This document shows positions 60,901 through 64,000 of a stretch of 64,000 bases of DNA, piece after piece (within the stretch, counting starts at the first letter, position 1; each line of letters starts with the position of its first letter). Both the position numbers and the translations under genes were made by a program. The notes below the pieces were generated by a model. That model searched no databases, was not told the origin of the DNA, and saw only the letters and a list, made by a program, of their open reading frames with translations. The stretch is from Mariniflexile maritimum (lineage in GTDB: Bacteria; Bacteroidota; Bacteroidia; Flavobacteriales; Flavobacteriaceae), in contig NZ_WRPN01000008.1 of NCBI RefSeq assembly GCF_009746565.1, positions 116,561 through 180,560 of the forward strand, written 5' to 3'.

Positions 60901-61992
60901 AAACGTGCCGTAGCTTTACGTCATCAAGGTGATAAAAATATTTTCAAAAATGTAAGATTGTTAAGTAATCAGGACACCTATTATACAGGTGCAGGAAGAA
61001 CGTATTGGGAAAATGGCGAAATACACGGAACGGTTGATTACATTTTTGGCGACGGCGATATTTTCTTTAACGATTGCCTTATGTATATGGAAAACAGAGC
61101 ATCTGGCGGCGGCGGTATAGTAACTGCTGCAGCTACAAGTTCAAATTGGGGTTATGTTTTTAGTAATTGTACCATTGATGGCAACATCCAACAAAATGGC
61201 ATTTATCAATTAGGAAGGCCTTGGAATGCTGCTCCTAAAGTAGCTTATATTAATACCACTATGAATATTTTGCCAACTGCAGGTGCTTGGGGAGACCCCA
61301 TGAATGTAGTGCCCTTCAGGTTTGCAGAATACAATAGTTTAACTTCCTCGGGTATTGAAGTCGATTTAAGCCAAAGACGTACCAATTACACCAAAGATGC
61401 CACATCAGTAACTTTAGACCCAACTTTAAATGAAGTAGAAGCAGCTCAATATACTATTGAAAACGTATTAGGAGGTAATGATTCTTGGCAACCCACTTTA
61501 TTCACAGAACAGGCATCTGTTCCTGTAATATCAAAATCAGGCGCAACACTAAATTGGGATAATGATGATTATGTATTAGGATGGGCTGTATTTAAAAATA
61601 ATGTGTTTGAAGATTTTGTTACTAACAATAATTATACAATTCCAGGAGGAACTTCTACAGGTATTTATACTATTAGAGCCGCTAATGCTATGGGAGGTTT
61701 AGGGCTTTCTTCAAATCAAGTGGATGTGAGTTTAAGTGTTAAGGAAAATAATGTACTGGGCGTTAAAGTTTATCCAAACCCAGTGCTTAATGATGAGGTT
61801 TTTGTTTCAATCCCAACGGTATCACCAAATACAACGATGGCACTTTTTGCGTTAGATGGAAGACTCATTTTAAAAGGAAACATAAAAAGCAGTAAAACAA
61901 CTATTAACATGTCTAAAATTCCTTCTGGAGTATATTTATTGAAAGTTGATTCGGAAAAAGGGACGCAAGTATCCAAAATAATTAAAAACTAA
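57964..61992 (+). CDS. multidomain T9SS-secreted pectinesterase
   Basis: 1342 residues, signal peptide ending LPLVAQ. Modules in order: two carbohydrate-binding-like beta domains (about 30-230 and 235-415); InlB-B-type repeats near 420-580 (YTVTTAASPSVGGAIVSDNPATVDDGT...YEFAEWQDGLG); another beta domain; a Big_5/SbsA Ig-like domain near 760-855 (APVLTSSVPSNNAAGASATGKIVLNFDERI). The CE8 pectinesterase spans about 860-1180 with SNQDTYYTG, GTVDYIFGDGDIFF and QLGRPWNAAPKVAY. A T9SS sorting domain follows (VKVYPNPVLNDEVF, to the end). Catalytic Asp/Gln/Arg are retained. Confidence 0.93.
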   Translation: MNRVLQIRKHWSFFAFFIVFFGTSLPLVAQTTLAEWTFDYAYTQAGSGPYNYTPNATARAAADGLDVNANSGDVFYPNNADGTLTDYQMSMVPNVGGQIKNVFQNTTTYHNSARMQGVVAPLDFTNPANHANYFQFSFPTTGYKEIKLDLSFTTQNSETDYLAVYYSVDGGTSWALAGQTTGNCCWWTLKTAQLNIVAKNKSNVLVRLFGVQGGATTGSYFYVNAFKVSGTSTTLPTNTASTINWAFNLGTAGQTATYTDASYYKPDNVSAGSNYSYLGTKTGSNPTVTYTSFKNITNANTPTGANSNNLIGFEFTPLTGLDFVPTNISFDCQRFGTSSGLIDIYWKSSNGTSTLIKKDVKPARDGDAVSEAADTNTFSMDVTGLSIPALGGKSTLEINIHSLGSGKDVGLSNISIIGYLNGTIADVAQYTVTTAASPSVGGAIVSDNPATVDDGTVVNLTANANFGYEFAEWQDGLGATVSTNNPFQITVSNNVSYTAVFNQLTTYALDVAVEGGANTYMVNISPAGNMVNGSRMYVEGTNVTLTASGNPILNFSNWGTGETNNELIVTMNGNKSVTAAYNAADYIVGWDFYDDVVTVDFSSNVVNDAIGLVLRDAAGATAGGLNFSKLSGNIWYGKNCRINWKQLADKFYYQIKMNASDFTNISVQAAMLTSYSGYATQKCEYSLDGINFTEIGTYNTSTINTWVDGLFNLPADANNQAEVYIRWIPDYTSSVLGSGNDGTSISDIYVYGTPSIFNDGMAPVLTSSVPSNNAAGASATGKIVLNFDERIKIANNTTATLNGKNLTPVVFGKSVSFNYSGLDYNTTYSFDLAGNVISDLADNMLTDAISISFTTLNKPTVTKRAYDFIVGVDGDFAAALAAADAAKNSGNRFYIFFPNGDYDLGTTTGDATQQTFISLPNISFIGQSTEGVTLFNNPTQAQEGIDKTPTINFTSGANNIYMQDLTLLNKMDYRLGIPEKRAVALRHQGDKNIFKNVRLLSNQDTYYTGAGRTYWENGEIHGTVDYIFGDGDIFFNDCLMYMENRASGGGGIVTAAATSSNWGYVFSNCTIDGNIQQNGIYQLGRPWNAAPKVAYINTTMNILPTAGAWGDPMNVVPFRFAEYNSLTSSGIEVDLSQRRTNYTKDATSVTLDPTLNEVEAAQYTIENVLGGNDSWQPTLFTEQASVPVISKSGATLNWDNDDYVLGWAVFKNNVFEDFVTNNNYTIPGGTSTGIYTIRAANAMGGLGLSSNQVDVSLSVKENNVLGVKVYPNPVLNDEVFVSIPTVSPNTTMALFALDGRLILKGNIKSSKTTINMSKIPSGVYLLKVDSEKGTQVSKIIKN

Positions 61993-62008
61993 ATCAATTA
62001 TTTGAAAT

Positions 62009-62051
62009 AAAAAGAGGCTATTTCACGAGTTGTGAAATAGCCTCTTTTTTT
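62009..62051 (+). terminator. intrinsic terminator after the second pectinesterase
   Basis: A perfect 17-bp stem (62010-62026 with 62032-62048), loop GAGTT, T7-G-T6 tail, 17 nt after the stop. Closely related to the hairpin at 19852-19896. Confidence 0.9.
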
Positions 62052-62340
62052 GTTTTTTGTTCGGACCCCTCTCGGAAAATTGGTTTCATAGAAGCAATTC
62101 TCAAGAGCTTATTTTAGTTATACGGCTTCTCGTTTTGTTACAAGTTTTCTAGTTAATATATCCCTGGAATTAGACAGTTTCATTTATCGTTTTGAAATGA
62201 TTTTTTCACCATTAATACCATGATGTTCCATAGAAAAATAGCTAATAACATTCATTAAAAAATAAGCCTAAAAACGCTAAAAAGCGTAAAATTTTCCCAT
62301 CGTGATCTGTTTTTGTATGGCATCTAGCAAATCTATAAAA
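62052..62340. other. intergenic region, no gene seen
   Basis: About 290 nt of AT-rich DNA between convergent genes. Only short inverted repeats (ACGCTAAAAAGCGT near 62274) were noticed; no ORF with coding character on either strand. Confidence 0.5.
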
Positions 62341-62379
62341 CAAAACCCTGCTCGTATATTACATACTTGCAGGGTTTTG
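62341..62379 (-). terminator. intrinsic terminator of the tail-collar gene
   Basis: 11-bp perfect stem CAAAACCCTGC / GCAGGGTTTTG (62341-62351 with 62369-62379), followed on the minus strand by a T-rich stretch. It lies 59 nt past the stop of the minus-strand gene. Confidence 0.85.
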
Positions 62380-62438
62380 TAGTTTAAGGTTGGCAATTAG
62401 TATTTTAATAATTGTATATAAATTTAGTTACAAAACAA

Positions 62439-64000
62439 TTATTGTCCAGCATAAATAAAATAGTTGCCCACAAATTGGGTAGGTTGCATGTTGTTGTGGG
62501 CCGAATTGCCTCCTTGTGCGCTAAAATTAATACCGGTATATGATGTATTACTACTATTATATCTATCCAAGGAAGAATTTGTTCCTTTGGTATAAGCTGA
62601 GAACACCTGACCACCATTGTCATAGTCATAACTTCCTCGTATGGTATGCGAATGTCCTGGATCTGAAAAATTATGGTTATGTGATGGCATTTCGCTCATA
62701 GTCAGCACATGCGTTTCCGCACCAACATTGGCTCCTATTACCCGGTTGGTAAGTCCACTTCCTTGCCCAATTCCCCCGGCAACACGCCCGCGTAAATCTG
62801 GAAGTTTGAAGGTACTGCCAGAACCTCCGTAACTGTACCCTACGATGCCAAACAATGTGGCATAGGTGGTAGTACTTACCAAGCGTCCGTCGCACACCAA
62901 CCAACCGTTATGGTCTGCTGTGCGTGCACTTATTTTCATATCGGCAACCATCGCACCGTTCACGGTTGTGGTAATAACATACGGGTTGGCAGCTGTACCC
63001 GTGCCAGATACTGTTATACTTGTGCTACCGTTAACTTTAGTTTCGCTTCCATCGGCTGCTGCTGGTATAATTGGTTTGTTTAAAATTTCTGCCACATTGC
63101 CAGTAGCGGCGTTCCAATCGGGTTTTACATTTACTTGTGCTCCTGCGGCAATGCCATCAAGTTTAGACTTATCTGCCGTGGTAAAATCGTTGGTAGATAA
63201 ACCTTTTGCCCCATCTTTGTCCACTTTATTAGCTAAAGCAGCTGTGTTATCGGAAATAGCAGTAGCTTGTTCCGAAGTAATGCCAACCTTAGCAGTATTT
63301 GCAACAATGGAATCCGCTTGCTCCGAAGTAATGCCCACTTTTGCGGTATTCGCAACGATGGCATCAGCCTGCTCCGAAGTAATGCCAACCTTAGCAGTAT
63401 TTGCAACAATGGCATCCGCTTGCTCCGAAGTGATGCCCACTTTAGCTGTGTTCGCAACAATGGCATCCGCTTGTTCCGAAGTAATGCCCACTTTGGCGGT
63501 GTTCGCAACAATGGCATCGGCTTGTTCTGAAGTAATGCCCACTTTAGCAGTGTTCGCAACAATGGCATCCGCTTGTTCCGAAGTAATGCCAACCTTAGCG
63601 GTATTCGCAACAATAGCATCCGCTTGCTCCGAAGTGATTCCTGTTTTGGCGGTATTTGCAACAATGGCATCCGCCTGCTCCGAAGTAATGCCCACTTTGG
63701 CGGTGTTCGCAACAATGGCATCGGCTTGTTCCGAAGTAATGCCCACTTTTGCGGTGTTTGCAACAATGGCATCCGCTTGCTCCGAAGTGATTCCTGTTTT
63801 AGCGGTGTTGGCTACAATGGCATCCGCTTGTTCAGAAGTAATACCAACCTTAGCGGTATTCGCAACGATGGCATCAGCCTGCTCCGAAGTAATGCCCACT
63901 TTGGCGGTGTTCGCAACAATGGCATCGGCTTGTTCCGAAGTAATGCCCACTTTTGCGGTGTTTGCAACAATGGCATCCGCTTGCTCCGAAGTGATTCCTG
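62439..64000 (-). CDS. phage-tail-collar-domain protein with 17-residue repeat stalk (partial)
   Basis: Minus-strand frame open from the right edge to the stop at 62439; the N-terminus is outside the window, and the GTG at 63950 is not the true start. At least 14 copies of a 17-residue unit (V/T)GITSEQADAIVANTAK occupy 63280-64000, ending in a diverged unit (VGITSEQATAISDNTAALANKVDKDG). Then comes a tail-fibre motif (GLSTNDFTTADKSKLDGIAAGAQVN). A C-terminal tail-collar domain (about the last 170 residues) has KLPDLRGRVAGGIGQGSGL and EMPSHNHNF and ends GNYFIYAGQ. The repeats predict a long trimeric coiled stalk tipped by a collar-like receptor-binding domain. Confidence 0.9.
   Translation of the reverse strand, partial: GITSEQADAIVANTAKVGITSEQADAIVANTAKVGITSEQADAIVANTAKVGITSEQADAIVANTAKTGITSEQADAIVANTAKVGITSEQADAIVANTAKVGITSEQADAIVANTAKTGITSEQADAIVANTAKVGITSEQADAIVANTAKVGITSEQADAIVANTAKVGITSEQADAIVANTAKVGITSEQADAIVANTAKVGITSEQADAIVANTAKVGITSEQADSIVANTAKVGITSEQATAISDNTAALANKVDKDGAKGLSTNDFTTADKSKLDGIAAGAQVNVKPDWNAATGNVAEILNKPIIPAAADGSETKVNGSTSITVSGTGTAANPYVITTTVNGAMVADMKISARTADHNGWLVCDGRLVSTTTYATLFGIVGYSYGGSGSTFKLPDLRGRVAGGIGQGSGLTNRVIGANVGAETHVLTMSEMPSHNHNFSDPGHSHTIRGSYDYDNGGQVFSAYTKGTNSSLDRYNSSNTSYTGINFSAQGGNSAHNNMQPTQFVGNYFIYAGQ

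Noticed and set aside
63233..63772. Second minus-strand ORF (Leu/Pro/Arg-rich) within the repeat region
   Set aside because: It is a frame shadow of the 51-bp repeats; the composition is artificial and there is no start context or family match.
63240..64000. Possible CRISPR array (regular 51-bp repeats)
   Set aside because: The repeats are contiguous with no unique spacers and encode an uninterrupted 17-residue protein repeat on the minus strand.

Overview
The window looks like a chromosomal segment of a marine-type member of the Flavobacteriaceae (phylum Bacteroidota). Reasons: AT-rich DNA; promoters of the TTG-N19-TAnnTTTG type; a gliding-motility gene (gldI); Bacteroidota-type families (DUF2851, DUF6588-like, single-chain SecDF); and type IX secretion (T9SS) C-terminal sorting domains on large secreted proteins. 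There are no rRNA or tRNA genes, no CRISPR array and no complete insertion sequence.

Layout. 1-4.6 kb (minus strand): two consecutive ECF sigma / membrane anti-sigma / LTxxQ-like periplasmic protein modules. 4.7-10.8 kb (plus): DUF2851, a PspC-like protein, a sodium:neurotransmitter-symporter (NSS) family transporter with a 47-residue partner, a helix-hairpin-helix protein, an acyl-CoA dehydrogenase and rpsU with a rare strong Shine-Dalgarno. 10.9-15.7 kb (minus): an RluF-like pseudouridine synthase, hydrolase, cupin, YitT protein, a 59-bp tandem repeat and a HerA-like ATPase. 15.9-17.2 kb: queE and small membrane proteins. 17.3-19.8 kb (minus): a cysteine-rich MarR / DUF2024 / thioredoxin-like / TlpA-like unit with a shared palindromic operator. 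19.9-25.1 kb (minus): gatC-gatA-(gatB::aspS), preceded by an apparent asparagine-sensing attenuator. 25.6-40.5 kb: housekeeping genes (gyrB, mdh, secDF, lgt, gldI, PPIases, a DHH phosphoesterase, ndk). 40.5-53.8 kb: accessory region with two MITE-like repeats around one orphan gene, a run of Sec-exported proteins including an Hcp-like protein, an OmpA-family protein and an ELWxxDGT-repeat T9SS protein, and a divergent TPR-histidine-kinase/response-regulator pair. 53.8-62 kb: a decayed pectin-utilisation locus (broken hybrid two-component regulator, broken SGNH esterase, two intact T9SS pectinesterases). 62.4 kb to the end: a tail-collar protein with a long 17-residue repeat stalk, cut by the window edge.

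The most striking observation is upstream of gatC. A 14-codon open reading frame encodes MANNNNTNFNNPNC (8 Asn of 14). It is followed by a segment that can form either an antiterminator or an intrinsic terminator, just before the operon that would make Asn-tRNA(Asn) by the indirect route. In the same operon GatB is fused in frame to an aspartyl-tRNA synthetase, which would join aminoacylation and transamidation in one polypeptide. Together they suggest a self-regulating Asp-to-Asn-tRNA unit controlled by its own product. A second regulatory unit is the MarR regulon, where a TTAGGA-N-TCCTAA motif recurs in three consecutive promoter regions.
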